DNA from: Rhodospirillales bacterium
GTDB lineage: Bacteria > Pseudomonadota > Alphaproteobacteria > CACIAM-22H2
Direction of reading: 5' to 3'
NCBI GenBank assembly: GCA_016195145.1
Contig: JACQAF010000251.1
Coordinates: 1-31,748, forward strand
DNA length: 31,748 bases
Notes under the pieces: generated by a model
What the model was told of the DNA's origin: nothing
Databases searched by the model: none
What the model saw: only the letters and a program-made list of their open reading frames with translations
Shown here: piece after piece, positions 1-8,496 of the stretch
Layout of the letters: each line of letters begins with the position of its first letter
How positions within the stretch are numbered: the first letter of the stretch is position 1
Translations under genes and position numbers: made by a program

Positions 1-2135
1 ACCGTCATCTCGCGTCCGCCAAGCTTGCCGAGCGCGACGACCGCGAAGGCGGCCCCGGGCACTTGACCATGCTGGCGCCCGAACTCGGTCTCGACCGCGG
101 GCAGAAGCGCTGCGATGGCGCTTTCGGCGACGTCGGCGAGATGCGCCCCGGCGGCCTCGATGCCGGTTCGGCCGCGCAAGAGATGCACGCCGATCTGCAA
201 TTCACGCTCGTTCTTCCAGCGCCGGACGATCTCGATCACGTCCTCGAAATCGCGCGCCTGGGACAGGAGCTGGGCAAGATCGGCGTCGAGGGCGGTGCGC
301 CCGGGCAGCGGCCCGAAGAAATCCGGGGCGAGCACGGCGTCGAGCATTTGCGGGCGGGCGCTCAGGACCTCGGCGAGGCGAGGGGCGAGGCCCATGATCT
401 CGGCCACCACGTCGAGTAGGCCCGGATTGGAATGGAAAAGCGAGAATAGTTGCACCCCCGCCGGCAGGCGCGACAGGAAGCGGTCAAAGCGGATGAACGC
501 CGCATCCGGCTCCGGCGTCTTGGCGAAGGCCTGCAGAAGGGCGGGCATCAACTCGGTCAGGATTTCGCGCGCCCGCACGCTGCGCGTGGCGCGATAGCGG
601 CCGTGATGCCAGCCGCGCACCGCGCCGGCGATCGTTGGCCCCTCGCCATAGCCTATGCCGGCGAGGGTTTCGAGCGTCGCCGGATCGTCTTCGGTGCCCG
701 TGAACACAAGATTGCCAGGGCCGGACAGGGCCGGGGATTCCTCGAACAGATCGGCGTAACATTTCTCGACAGCGCGCAGTTCGCCGAGCAGGGCCTCGCC
801 GAAATCGGCCGCACCCTTGAAGCCGAGGAAAACGGCGAATGCCTCCATCTCTACCGCATCGGCCGGAAGGGTCTGGGTCTGTTTGTCGTCGATCATCTGA
901 AGTCGATGCTCGACCCGGCGCAAGAATCCGTAGGCCCGGGTCAGGACCTGGGCAATGTCGGGCGTGATCCGTCCGGCTTCAGCCAGCGCCGCCAACGCCC
1001 CGCAGGTATTCGCGGCGCGCAGCGTCGGGTTGCGCCCGCCCCAGATCAGTTGCTGCGTCTGGGCAAAGAATTCGATCTCCCGTATGCCGCCGCGCCCGAT
1101 CTTGATGTTATGGCCGGCGAGCGCCACCGTGCCGCCGCCGCGATGGGCGTTGATCTGGCGCTTGATTGAATGAATGTCCTGGATGGCGGCGAAGTCGAGA
1201 TGTTTGCGCCAGACATAGGGGCGCAGCCTGTCGAGAAACGCCGCGCCGGCGGCAATGTCTCCGGCGATGGGTCGCGCCTTGATCATCGCGGCGCGCTCCC
1301 AGTTCTGGCCAAGGCTTTCGTAATAGGTTTCGGCGGCGATCATCGACAGCGCCAGCGGCGTCGAAGCGGGATCGGGGCGCAGGCGGAAATCGGTGCGGAA
1401 GACGTATCCGTCGAGCGTACGTTCGTCGAGAATCTTGGCCAACCCCCGGGTCAGCCGCACGAAGGTCTGTTGCAGGTTATCGGGGTCGTCGCCGACGATT
1501 TTTTCGCTGTCGTACAGCGCAATCAGGTCGATATCGCTCGAATAGTTCAACTCGCGCGCGCCGAGCTTGCCCATGGCGATGATCGTGAAGCCGGAATGGC
1601 GCTCGGGCTGGGCGGAGGCGGGAAGGCGCAATGCCTTGTTCGCCGCCGCCTCGCGCAGCAGACGCCGGACGGCGAGGTTGAGAGCGGCCTCGGCGAAGTC
1701 GCTGAGGGCGCCGGTGACCCGTTCGAGCGGCCATAGACCGGCAATATCGGCGAGGGCGATGGCCAGCGCTACCCGGCGCTTGGCGACGCGCAGACCGGTC
1801 ATCAGGGCGGGGGTGTCGGTCGGACCGCCGAAGTGCGCGCCGATATCGCGCATCGTTTGTGTGAAGGCGGCGTCGGGCCCATCGCGCAGCAGATCGACGG
1901 CGAAACCGGGGTCGCGCGTCAGGCAGTGGGCGAGAAAGGGACTATTGCCGAATATGGCCGCCAAAAGGCGCTTGCCGGCCTTGGTCGTCGCCAGACGACG
2001 GGCAAATGCCTTGCGGCTGCGATCGTCGATCTCGGCGGTTGTTTCGCTCCAATCGTCGAGTTCGCGCTCGGCCCGCGCCGAATCCGCCGGCAAGGGCCAC
2101 GAAGCGCTGGCGAATCCCCGATGCAAATCCTTCAT
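1..2135 (-). CDS. glnE: Bifunctional glutamine synthetase adenylyltransferase/adenylyl-removing enzyme, 3' end cut by window edge
   Basis: GlnE adds AMP to, and removes it from, glutamine synthetase in response to PII, so it sets ammonia assimilation. I read an open frame of 711 codons with no stop before the left edge; the family is usually about 950-1000 residues, so roughly the last quarter is missing. The ATG at 2135 gives MKDLHRGF, followed by the typical SPFLAHCLTRDP segment. The N-terminal, deadenylylating nucleotidyltransferase motif IIAMGKLGARELNYSSDID lies near residues 185-203, and HNIKIGRGGIREIEFFAQ follows further on. The second, adenylylating domain starts right at the edge (ALGKLGGREMTV); its catalytic aspartates fall outside. 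The frame is consistent at the five places I checked (about positions 3, 450, 1068, 1530 and 2133). The gene is divergent from the AsmA-like gene, with 107 bp between the chosen starts. Confidence 0.95.
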   Translation of the reverse strand, partial: MKDLHRGFASASWPLPADSARAERELDDWSETTAEIDDRSRKAFARRLATTKAGKRLLAAIFGNSPFLAHCLTRDPGFAVDLLRDGPDAAFTQTMRDIGAHFGGPTDTPALMTGLRVAKRRVALAIALADIAGLWPLERVTGALSDFAEAALNLAVRRLLREAAANKALRLPASAQPERHSGFTIIAMGKLGARELNYSSDIDLIALYDSEKIVGDDPDNLQQTFVRLTRGLAKILDERTLDGYVFRTDFRLRPDPASTPLALSMIAAETYYESLGQNWERAAMIKARPIAGDIAAGAAFLDRLRPYVWRKHLDFAAIQDIHSIKRQINAHRGGGTVALAGHNIKIGRGGIREIEFFAQTQQLIWGGRNPTLRAANTCGALAALAEAGRITPDIAQVLTRAYGFLRRVEHRLQMIDDKQTQTLPADAVEMEAFAVFLGFKGAADFGEALLGELRAVEKCYADLFEESPALSGPGNLVFTGTEDDPATLETLAGIGYGEGPTIAGAVRGWHHGRYRATRSVRAREILTELMPALLQAFAKTPEPDAAFIRFDRFLSRLPAGVQLFSLFHSNPGLLDVVAEIMGLAPRLAEVLSARPQMLDAVLAPDFFGPLPGRTALDADLAQLLSQARDFEDVIEIVRRWKNERELQIGVHLLRGRTGIEAAGAHLADVAESAIAALLPAVETEFGRQHGQVPGAAFAVVALGKLGGREMT

Positions 2136-2182
2136 TTACGCCGAATCCGGTTTTGCCGCACACTGGGGCCTTGGTAGGGACT

Positions 2183-2217
2183 GGTCAAGCGATCGCTTGA
2201 CCCCCCATATTGGGGGG
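2183..2217. promoter_or_regulatory. Perfect 20-bp palindrome and G/C hairpin between divergent genes
   Basis: Positions 2183-2202 read GGTCAAGCGATCGCTTGACC, a perfect inverted repeat. It is followed directly by six C, ATATT, six G (2201-2217), a second dyad sharing two bases with the first. Both lie in the short gap between the divergent starts of glnE (2135) and the AsmA-like gene (2243), where an operator would sit. The regulator is unknown. A structured 5' leader for the AsmA-like mRNA is the other reading. Confidence 0.5.
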
Positions 2218-2242
2218 ATCTGCCAGGGAGGCTCGACCCCAT

Positions 2243-5200
2243 TTGATTCGTCGTACGGCTAAACTTCTGCTTGAGATCGTTGCGGCGCTGGTCATCGTCG
2301 CCGCCGTGCTGACGGCGGCGCTGGCGTGGCGGTTGTCGGCCGGGCCGATCTCCCTCAGCTTTCTCACGCCGCTGATTCAGCGGGCGTTGACGCCGGCCGA
2401 TGGCGCGGTGACGGTGTATCTCGACGATACCGTGCTGGCGTGGGCGGGCTGGCGGCGCAACCTCGATATCCGGGTGCGGGGGGTTAGCGTTCTGGGCAAG
2501 GATGGCGCGCTTATCGCCCAGGTGCCCGAGGTGACGGTCGGCATCTCGGTACGCGCCTTGCTGCGCGGGATGCTGGCGCCGACCAGCCTTGAGGTCATTG
2601 CCCCGCGGCTAGCCTTGGTCCGCAATCCCGAAGGAAAGATAGAAATTCCGCGCGAAGAAGACGCCACAGGGAATGCCGCCTCGGTGTTCCCGTTGCTGAT
2701 CGCCAATCTGACGTCGCTGCCAGACGACTATGACGATCCGCTGGATTATCTTAAACGTGTCAGTATGCTCGCCGCTGAGGTGACGGTGCGCGACGCCGCC
2801 AGCGGCCGCGTGCTGCGCGTGCCGCAAGCCGATATTGTCGCATCGCGCGATGTCGACGGCTTGCGCATCCAGATGTCGTTGACCGTCGAGCTGGGGCGCG
2901 ACACTGCGCGGATCGCGGCCGACGGGATATACAGCAACGCCACCGAGCTGTTCGACGCGACCGTCAGTTTCGCCGATCTGCGACCCGAATCGCTGGCCGC
3001 CGCGGCTGACGTGCTTGCCCCGTTATCGGCGCTCAAACTGCCGATCGGCGGCCAGGCCCGCATCCGGGTCGACGCCGAGGGGCGGCTTCATGCCGCCGCC
3101 TTCGATCTGACCGGCGGCGAGGGGCGGATTGCCGATCCCCGCTTCTACCCCGAAGGGCTCGACATCCGTGCCGTGCGGATGAACGGACATCTGTCCGAGG
3201 AACTAGACGATTTCATCCTCGATCAGGCGACGATCGATCTCGGCGGGCCGACGCTGCATCTTGCTGGGCGCATCAGCGGGTTCGGTGCCCGGCCGCGACT
3301 GGCGGTCAACGCCGCGCTGCGCGACGTGCCGACCGACGATCTGCGCCGGTTGTGGCCGCAGAGCGCCGGCGTCAATGCGCGGCGCTGGGTCGTCGCCAAC
3401 CTGTCGGAAGGCAAGGTCGGCGAGTTTCGGCTGGAAGCCGTTGCGGCGGCGACTGGGGCCGATCTCGATTCGCTGGCTCTTGAAAGCTTCGACGGCGTGT
3501 TCGATTTCACCGGCTTGTCGGTGGGCTATCTGTCGCCGATGCCGCGCGTGCGGGGGGTGCGCGGCACAGCCAAGCTGACGGACAAGCGTCTCGATTTTGC
3601 CATCGCCGCCGGCGGAATCGGCAGCCTGCGGGTCGACGAAGGCAAGATCGGCATTACGGGCCTCGACGTCGAGGATCAGGACGCGGCGATCGAGCTCGTC
3701 GTGCGCGGCCCGCTGCGCGAAACTTTGCAGCTGGTCGACGGGCCGCCGCTCGGCTTTGTCAAAAAGATCGATGCGCGGCCCGAGGAATTTAGCGGTGACG
3801 GCGCGATCCGGATGGTTCTGAAGTTCCCGTTGGCTAACAAGCTAAAACTCGACCAGATCGACGTTGCCGTCGCGGCCAATGTCGCCGGCTTCGGCCGAAC
3901 CGGCGCTGCGCTGGGCCAGGATGCGCATGACGGCACGCTCGCCTTGCGGCTCGATCAGCGGGGCATGGCAATCGATGGCCGCCTGTCGCTCGGGCCCGTT
4001 CCGGCCGAAATTCATCTGACGCGCAGTTTTCTCGTTAGAGGTCCAGTCGTCGGCGAGGTGAAAGCGAAGGCCCGACTCGGCACGGCCGATCGGGCGACGC
4101 TCGGGTTCGATGCCGTTCCCTATGTCAACGGCCCGGTGGATATCGATCTGCTGTTCACCGAGCGGCGGGATCGGCGCAATACCGTGGCGCTTGCGCTCGG
4201 GCTCGACGGGGCGAAGCTCGACGTGGCCGAGCTCGATTGGTCGAAGCCGGCGGGCGTTCCGGGGGCCGGCCGGATCGAGATGACCCTGGTTGGCGACCGA
4301 CCGGAGAAAATCGACAAGATCGAGCTCGATGCTGGGGGGCTTATGGCCAAAGGGCGGCTCGCCTTCGCCGATGACGGCAAGACGCCGTCGCGGGTCGAAC
4401 TCGATACGCTGCGTGTCGGGGCGACCGACGCCCGTTTGATTGTCACGCGCGCACCGGGCGAGATGGTGATCGACGCCTCGGGGTTTAGCCTCGATATCGG
4501 ACCGCTGATGCGCGACCGTTCGCCGTCAAATGAAAACCGGCCGGCGCTTTCGCTCGAGGCGTCGCTCGACCGGCTGTATCTGGCGCCCGACCGACGGCTC
4601 GACAAGGTGCGTATGAACGGGCGGCGCAGCAGCCAGCGTTGGGAAACCATGCAGCTCGCGGCGCTGCTGCCGATAGAGGGCGATGAAACGAAACCATTCA
4701 TTCTGTCGCTGACCGAGGAAGGCGGGCGGCAGAAGCTTCATGCGGAGACGGAGAACGCCGGGGCGTTGTTCAAGGTCCTCGATGTGACGCCGAACGTCAT
4801 CGGCGGGCGGCTCGATGTCAACGCGGCCACCGATGAGAGCCGCGCCGATCGGGCCCTGGTCGGCAAATTGCGGGTACGCGAGTTCCGCGTCGTCAACGCG
4901 CCGGTTCTGGCTCAGGTGCTCGGCATTGCGCTGCTGACCGGCGTCGTCGATTCGCTGCGCGGCGAGGGGATCGGTTTCACCCGTCTCGACGCCGACTTTG
5001 CCTTCGCCGATTCCAAGCTTGAGATCAAGGAAGCGCTTGCCCATGGTTCGTCGCTCGGGATCACCGCCAAGGGAATGCTCGATCTCGACGCTGAAACCAT
5101 CGACATCGATGGCACGCTCGTGCCCGCTTATTTGGTCAACAGCCTGATCGGCGACATCCCGATTATTGGGAGCATTCTGGTCGGTGGAAGGGGGGGCGGC

Positions 5201-5452
5201 GTTATCGCCACCAATTACAAGCTGAGCGGTCCGTTCCAGAATCCGAAGACGGCGGTCAATCCGCTATCGACCCTGGCGCCGGGATTCTTGCGCAATCTGT
5301 TCGGTATACTCGATGGCGGCAAAAGCCCCGAGGGTTTCGATCCGCAACCCAATCCTGCAGCCAAATCCCCGACCGGCGCGCCGCCCGCTAGCCCGCCCAC
5401 CGCTACGCCGCCGCCCAGACAGCCAGCGCCGGGGCAACCGGCGCTGCGCTGA
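2243..5452 (+). CDS. AsmA/YhdP-like envelope protein (DUF3971 / AsmA-like C-terminal region)
   Basis: A protein of 1069 residues with one N-terminal membrane segment (about residues 9-29, EIVAALVIVAAVLTAALAW) and a very long periplasmic part rich in beta-strand patterns. Members of the AsmA-like group (YhdP, TamB, AsmA) are thought to span the periplasm and help move phospholipids to the outer membrane. The C-terminal stretch with GxLDLDAETIDIDGTLVPAYLVNSLIGDIPIIG, followed by LAPGFLRNLFG, fits the AsmA-like C-terminal region (split here: GTLVPAYLVNSLIG, DIPIIGSILVGG). The frame is open from a TTG at 2210, but the TTG at 2243 has AGGGAGG 11 bases upstream and is preferred. The tail is Pro/Ala-rich and ends 11 bp from the convergent tyrS stop. 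The exact substrate cannot be told from sequence. Confidence 0.82.
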   Translation: MIRRTAKLLLEIVAALVIVAAVLTAALAWRLSAGPISLSFLTPLIQRALTPADGAVTVYLDDTVLAWAGWRRNLDIRVRGVSVLGKDGALIAQVPEVTVGISVRALLRGMLAPTSLEVIAPRLALVRNPEGKIEIPREEDATGNAASVFPLLIANLTSLPDDYDDPLDYLKRVSMLAAEVTVRDAASGRVLRVPQADIVASRDVDGLRIQMSLTVELGRDTARIAADGIYSNATELFDATVSFADLRPESLAAAADVLAPLSALKLPIGGQARIRVDAEGRLHAAAFDLTGGEGRIADPRFYPEGLDIRAVRMNGHLSEELDDFILDQATIDLGGPTLHLAGRISGFGARPRLAVNAALRDVPTDDLRRLWPQSAGVNARRWVVANLSEGKVGEFRLEAVAAATGADLDSLALESFDGVFDFTGLSVGYLSPMPRVRGVRGTAKLTDKRLDFAIAAGGIGSLRVDEGKIGITGLDVEDQDAAIELVVRGPLRETLQLVDGPPLGFVKKIDARPEEFSGDGAIRMVLKFPLANKLKLDQIDVAVAANVAGFGRTGAALGQDAHDGTLALRLDQRGMAIDGRLSLGPVPAEIHLTRSFLVRGPVVGEVKAKARLGTADRATLGFDAVPYVNGPVDIDLLFTERRDRRNTVALALGLDGAKLDVAELDWSKPAGVPGAGRIEMTLVGDRPEKIDKIELDAGGLMAKGRLAFADDGKTPSRVELDTLRVGATDARLIVTRAPGEMVIDASGFSLDIGPLMRDRSPSNENRPALSLEASLDRLYLAPDRRLDKVRMNGRRSSQRWETMQLAALLPIEGDETKPFILSLTEEGGRQKLHAETENAGALFKVLDVTPNVIGGRLDVNAATDESRADRALVGKLRVREFRVVNAPVLAQVLGIALLTGVVDSLRGEGIGFTRLDADFAFADSKLEIKEALAHGSSLGITAKGMLDLDAETIDIDGTLVPAYLVNSLIGDIPIIGSILVGGRGGGVIATNYKLSGPFQNPKTAVNPLSTLAPGFLRNLFGILDGGKSPEGFDPQPNPAAKSPTGAPPASPPTATPPPRQPAPGQPALR
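5424..5446. terminator. GC-rich hairpin at the convergent ends of the AsmA-like gene and tyrS
   Basis: CAGCGCCGG (5424-5432), loop GGCAA, CCGGCGCTG (5438-5446) forms a perfect 9-bp stem. It lies in the last codons of the AsmA-like gene and 18 bp past the tyrS stop on the other strand. There is no T-run on either side, so it would be an atypical or Rho-assisted bidirectional terminator. Confidence 0.35.
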
Positions 5453-5463
5453 TCGATGGCCAA

Positions 5464-6676
5464 TCAGGCGGGCTTGATTAGCGCGTGGCGCTTTTTGCCG
5501 GCGGAAAGCTTGATCGCGCCATCGACGCCGAGATCGCTCTCGACCACCAGCCGCGCTTCCGAGGTGACCGGCTGGTCGTTGAGCCGCGCGCCGTTTTGCT
5601 GGATCAGCCGGCGCGCGTCGCCGTTGCTGGCGGCAAGGCCGGCGCGCTTGAACAGCTCATAGGCCGGGATGCCGCGCCTGAGCTCGTCAAGCGGCACCTC
5701 GACGGTGGGCAGGCCGGCCCCGGCAACGCCCTGTTCGAAGGTCTGGCGAGCGGTTTCGGCGGCCATTTCGGCGGCGTCCGCGCCGTGGCACAGCTTGGTC
5801 GCTTCGAAGGCGAGGGTTTTTTTCGCCTCGTTGACTTCGGCGTTGCGCAACACGCCCAGCTTGTCGCATTCGGCCAGCGACAATTCGGTGAACAGCTTGA
5901 GGAAACGCCCGACATCGGCGTCCTCGGTATTGCGCCAGAACTGGTAATAGTCATAGGGCGCAAGGCGGTCGGGATTGAGCCAAATAGCGCCTTGCGCCGT
6001 CTTGCCCATTTTGGTGCCCGAAGCGGTGGTGATCAGGGGCGTGGTGAGGCCGTAGAGCGAAAGCTCAGCCGCGCGCCGGCCGAGTTCGACCCCCATGACG
6101 ATGTTGCCCCATTGATCGGAACCGCCCATCTGCAGCCTGCAGAACCATGTAATTGAATTCAAGGAACGACAGCGGCTGTTCACGTTCAAGGCGCAGACGC
6201 ACCGAATCCATGCTCAGCATGCGGTTGACCGAGAAATGCCGGCCGAAATCGCGCAGCAGCGGAATATAGTGCAGGCTGTCGAGCCAGTCGGCATTGTTGG
6301 CCATGACCGCGCCGGTCGGGCCGCCGCCGAACGACAGGAAATTGGCGAATGTCCGTTTGATCGCCGTCATGTTGCCGCTGATGGCTTCCTCGGTCAGCAG
6401 CTTGCGGGTCTCGTCCTTGCCCGAAGGGTCGCCAACCTTGGTCGTTCCGCCGCCCATCAGCGCGATCGGCCGGTGCCCGGTCTTTTGCAGCCAGCGCAGC
6501 ATCATGATCGAGACCAGATGTCCGATATGGAGCGAATCGGCCGTGCAATCGTAGCCGACATAGGCGGTCACCCGGCCGGCCAGCGCCGCCCGGTCCAGAT
6601 TCTCAAGATCGGTGCACTGATGGATATAGCCGCGCTCGCTGAGGACGCGCAGGAAATCGGAGTGGGGTTCGTACAT
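5464..6676 (-). pseudogene. tyrS: Tyrosyl-tRNA synthetase, frameshifted by an apparent 41-nt deletion
   Basis: Two adjacent frames together give a class I TyrRS. The first starts at ATG 6676 (MYEPHSDFLRVLSERGY) and carries LHIGH, GDPSGKDETR and FLEFNYMVLQ. The second resumes at LQMGGSDQWGNIV, carries KMGKT (the KMSKS loop) and ends with an S4-like RNA-binding domain. Family members have 14 residues between the two LQ pairs (AYDF..LNRR..), that is 42 nt between two CTG-CAG. Here only one base separates the two CTGCAG copies (plus-strand 6130-6135 and 6137-6142). So about 41 nt are missing, the frame shifts, and the Asp of YDF that contacts tyrosine is lost. As written the product stops soon after residue 200. 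TyrRS is essential, so this is either an assembly error or a decayed copy with another TyrRS elsewhere. Confidence 0.9.
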
Positions 6677-6774
6677 CGTCAATGTCCGCAAAGATGGCCG
6701 CACTTGCCGGCAGGACCGGTGATCTAGCACAATCGCCCGGCCGGCGACAAATCCATGCGCGGCGGGAATCGGGG

Positions 6775-7860
6775 ATGAACAAGAAAATCTGGTGCGTTGT
6801 CGGGCTGATGAGCGGCACCTCGCTCGACGGGATCGATGCCGCCTATGTCGAAACCGATGGCGAGGATCGCGTAACCTGCGGGCCGGCGATTACGCTGCCT
6901 TATACGCCGGCCTTGCGCGAGCGGCTGCGCCGCGCCCTCGGCGGCCGCCACCCGGTCAAGGCGGTCGAGCGCGACATGACCCTGGCCCATGCGGCGGCGG
7001 TCGACACCTTGTTGTCGGTCCACGGCATAGCCCGCACGAAGCTGGATCTGCTCGGATTTCACGGCCAGACGATCGTTCACCGGCCGCGCGAAGGGGTTAC
7101 CTGGCAGATCGGCGACGGCGCCTTGCTGGCGCGCCGCGCCGGCATCGATGTGGTGGCCGATTTTCGCCGCGCCGATGTGGCGGCGGGCGGCGAGGGAGCG
7201 CCGTTCGTACCGGTGTTCCATCAGGCAATGGCGCGCCCGCTGAACCGGCCGATTGCGGTACTCAATGTCGGCGGCGTGGCCAATGTCACGTGGGTCGGCG
7301 CGGATCACGATATCCTTGCCTTCGATACCGGGCCGGGCAATGCGCTGATCGACGACTGGACGTTGGCCAAGACTGGGCAAACCCTCGACGAAAATGGCGC
7401 GCTCGCGGCGGCCGGCACGGTCGATGAAGAGGCGGTTGTCCGTCTGATGGCGCATGCGTATTTCGATCGCCCGCCGCCCAAATCCCTCGATCGCAATGCC
7501 TTCGATCCGACCCCCGTCGCCCGCCTGTCGGCGGCGGATGGTGCGGCGACGCTGACCGAATTCACGGCGGCGGCGGCGGCTTCGGCAGCGAAGCATTTTC
7601 CCGCCCCCGTGACCGGCTGGGTAGTGACTGGCGGCGGCCGGCGCAATCCGGTCCTGATGGCGGCGCTGGCCCGGCGTCTCGATGGGAAGGCGATGGGGGC
7701 CGAGGCAGTCGGCTGGAATGGAGACGCCCTTGAGGCGCAGGCCTTCGGTTACCTCGCCGTGCGGTCACGACTCAGCCTACCGCTCAGCTTTCCGACAACG
7801 ACCGGGGTCAAGCAACCGACCGTCGGTGGACGGCTATTTCACCCACCGAATTCGGGATAG
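6775..7860 (+). CDS. anmK: Anhydro-N-acetylmuramic acid kinase
   Basis: AnmK converts 1,6-anhydroMurNAc plus ATP and water to MurNAc-6-phosphate in cytoplasmic recycling of cell-wall sugars. The 361-residue product has the N-terminal phosphate-binding motif GLMSGTSLDGIDAA (near residues 10-23), DVVADFRRADVAAGGEGAP, LNVGGVANVTWVG, FDTGPGNALIDDW with the catalytic Asp, and a C-terminal VTGGGRRNPVLMAAL, all in family order. Its length matches the family (about 360-380). The frame is open upstream to 6682, but ATG 6775 follows a purine-rich GGGAATCGGGG stretch and starts just before the conserved beta-strand, so it is preferred. It is divergent from tyrS with 98 bp between starts. Confidence 0.95.
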   Translation: MNKKIWCVVGLMSGTSLDGIDAAYVETDGEDRVTCGPAITLPYTPALRERLRRALGGRHPVKAVERDMTLAHAAAVDTLLSVHGIARTKLDLLGFHGQTIVHRPREGVTWQIGDGALLARRAGIDVVADFRRADVAAGGEGAPFVPVFHQAMARPLNRPIAVLNVGGVANVTWVGADHDILAFDTGPGNALIDDWTLAKTGQTLDENGALAAAGTVDEEAVVRLMAHAYFDRPPPKSLDRNAFDPTPVARLSAADGAATLTEFTAAAAASAAKHFPAPVTGWVVTGGGRRNPVLMAALARRLDGKAMGAEAVGWNGDALEAQAFGYLAVRSRLSLPLSFPTTTGVKQPTVGGRLFHPPNSG

Positions 7861-7866
7861 AAAAGA

Positions 7867-7908
7867 GTCATGACCGGAAGACAACTTCCGGTCATGACAG
7901 GTCATGAC
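7867..7908. terminator. Long perfect hairpin after anmK, with a third copy of the arm
   Basis: GTCATGACCGGAAG (7867-7880), loop ACAA, CTTCCGGTCATGAC (7885-7898) is a perfect 14-bp stem with a 4-nt loop. A third GTCATGAC follows at 7901-7908. It stands between the anmK stop and the end of the convergent lipoprotein gene, so a bidirectional terminator is likely. On the minus strand a short TCTTTTCT follows the stem; there is no T-run on the plus strand. Confidence 0.65.
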
Positions 7909-7967
7909 AATAGTCCAATTAATGGAACGGCAGATCTGCAATCACGCTTCTAATCTTGGGCGCGTTC

Positions 7968-8354
7968 TTACTTTTTCTTGAGTGCGACCGTAACCAGTTC
8001 ATCGTATTTGTTGTCGGCGCCAGAGGCCGAATCGATGGCCCAGCCAATGCCGCCGCCGATCAGGATATTGCCGAACGTCATCGCTTGTATGTCAGATTTA
8101 ACGAATTGCTCGGTCGGCTCGTACCCTTCTTTCTGGCAGACAATTGTGAGGCTATGCTTGGTTCGATCGACGATAACCGGGCCCGGGGTCGATGTGACCA
8201 CTGCGATCACTACCCCCTCACGGTTGACTTTGCACTCTGCGCCTATCGGATCCGTCACAATCTGTATCTGTTGAGATGTGCCAGTTGCGATGGACGAACA
8301 AGCAGCCACTACTGCGGCCAGAGCCACAGTAGAAACAAAAGCTTTCACGCTCAT
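7968..8354 (-). CDS. Small lipoprotein with PEGA-like fold and Gly-rich segment, function unknown
   Basis: A 128-residue protein. It starts with a lipoprotein signal peptide (MSVKAFVSTVALAAVVAAC) whose lipobox VVAAC predicts lipidation at Cys19, with Ser-Ser after it, favouring the outer membrane. The mature part has strands around DPIGAECKVNREG and PGPVIVDRTKHSLTIVCQK that look like a PEGA-type beta domain. A glycine-rich ILIGGGIGWAIDSASGADNKY follows, as in many small periplasmic proteins that insert into or line the membrane. ATG 8354 is preceded by AGGGGG. It is a stand-alone gene in a locally AT-rich patch. I recognise the general type but not a named family, and assign no function. Confidence 0.8.
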   Translation of the reverse strand: MSVKAFVSTVALAAVVAACSSIATGTSQQIQIVTDPIGAECKVNREGVVIAVVTSTPGPVIVDRTKHSLTIVCQKEGYEPTEQFVKSDIQAMTFGNILIGGGIGWAIDSASGADNKYDELVTVALKKK

Positions 8355-8496
8355 TGATTCCCCCTGGTAAATCCAAAATATGCAAGATCCATTATCGAGC
8401 TAAATTTTCCACAACTACTGATTTAAGTCTATATTGAAACGCGCGTTAAAGATCAATTTTTAAGCAAGGTAAAAAATCGGAGATATTCATCGCGAA

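Noticed and set aside
2210..2242. TTG 2210 as start of the AsmA-like gene.
   Set aside because: It lies inside the C6/G6 dyad and lacks a ribosome site; TTG 2243 has AGGGAGG at good distance.
63..2262. Several long plus-strand frames over the glnE region (for example 450-1169, 1170-1736, 1567-2262).
   Set aside because: They are shadows of glnE, which reads on the other strand with unmistakable family motifs.
5485..6156. A 223-codon plus-strand frame opposite tyrS.
   Set aside because: The minus strand encodes recognisable TyrRS segments; the plus frame has no ribosome site or family pattern.
6724..7596. A 290-codon minus-strand frame opposite anmK.
   Set aside because: Arg-rich antisense shadow of a well-supported gene.
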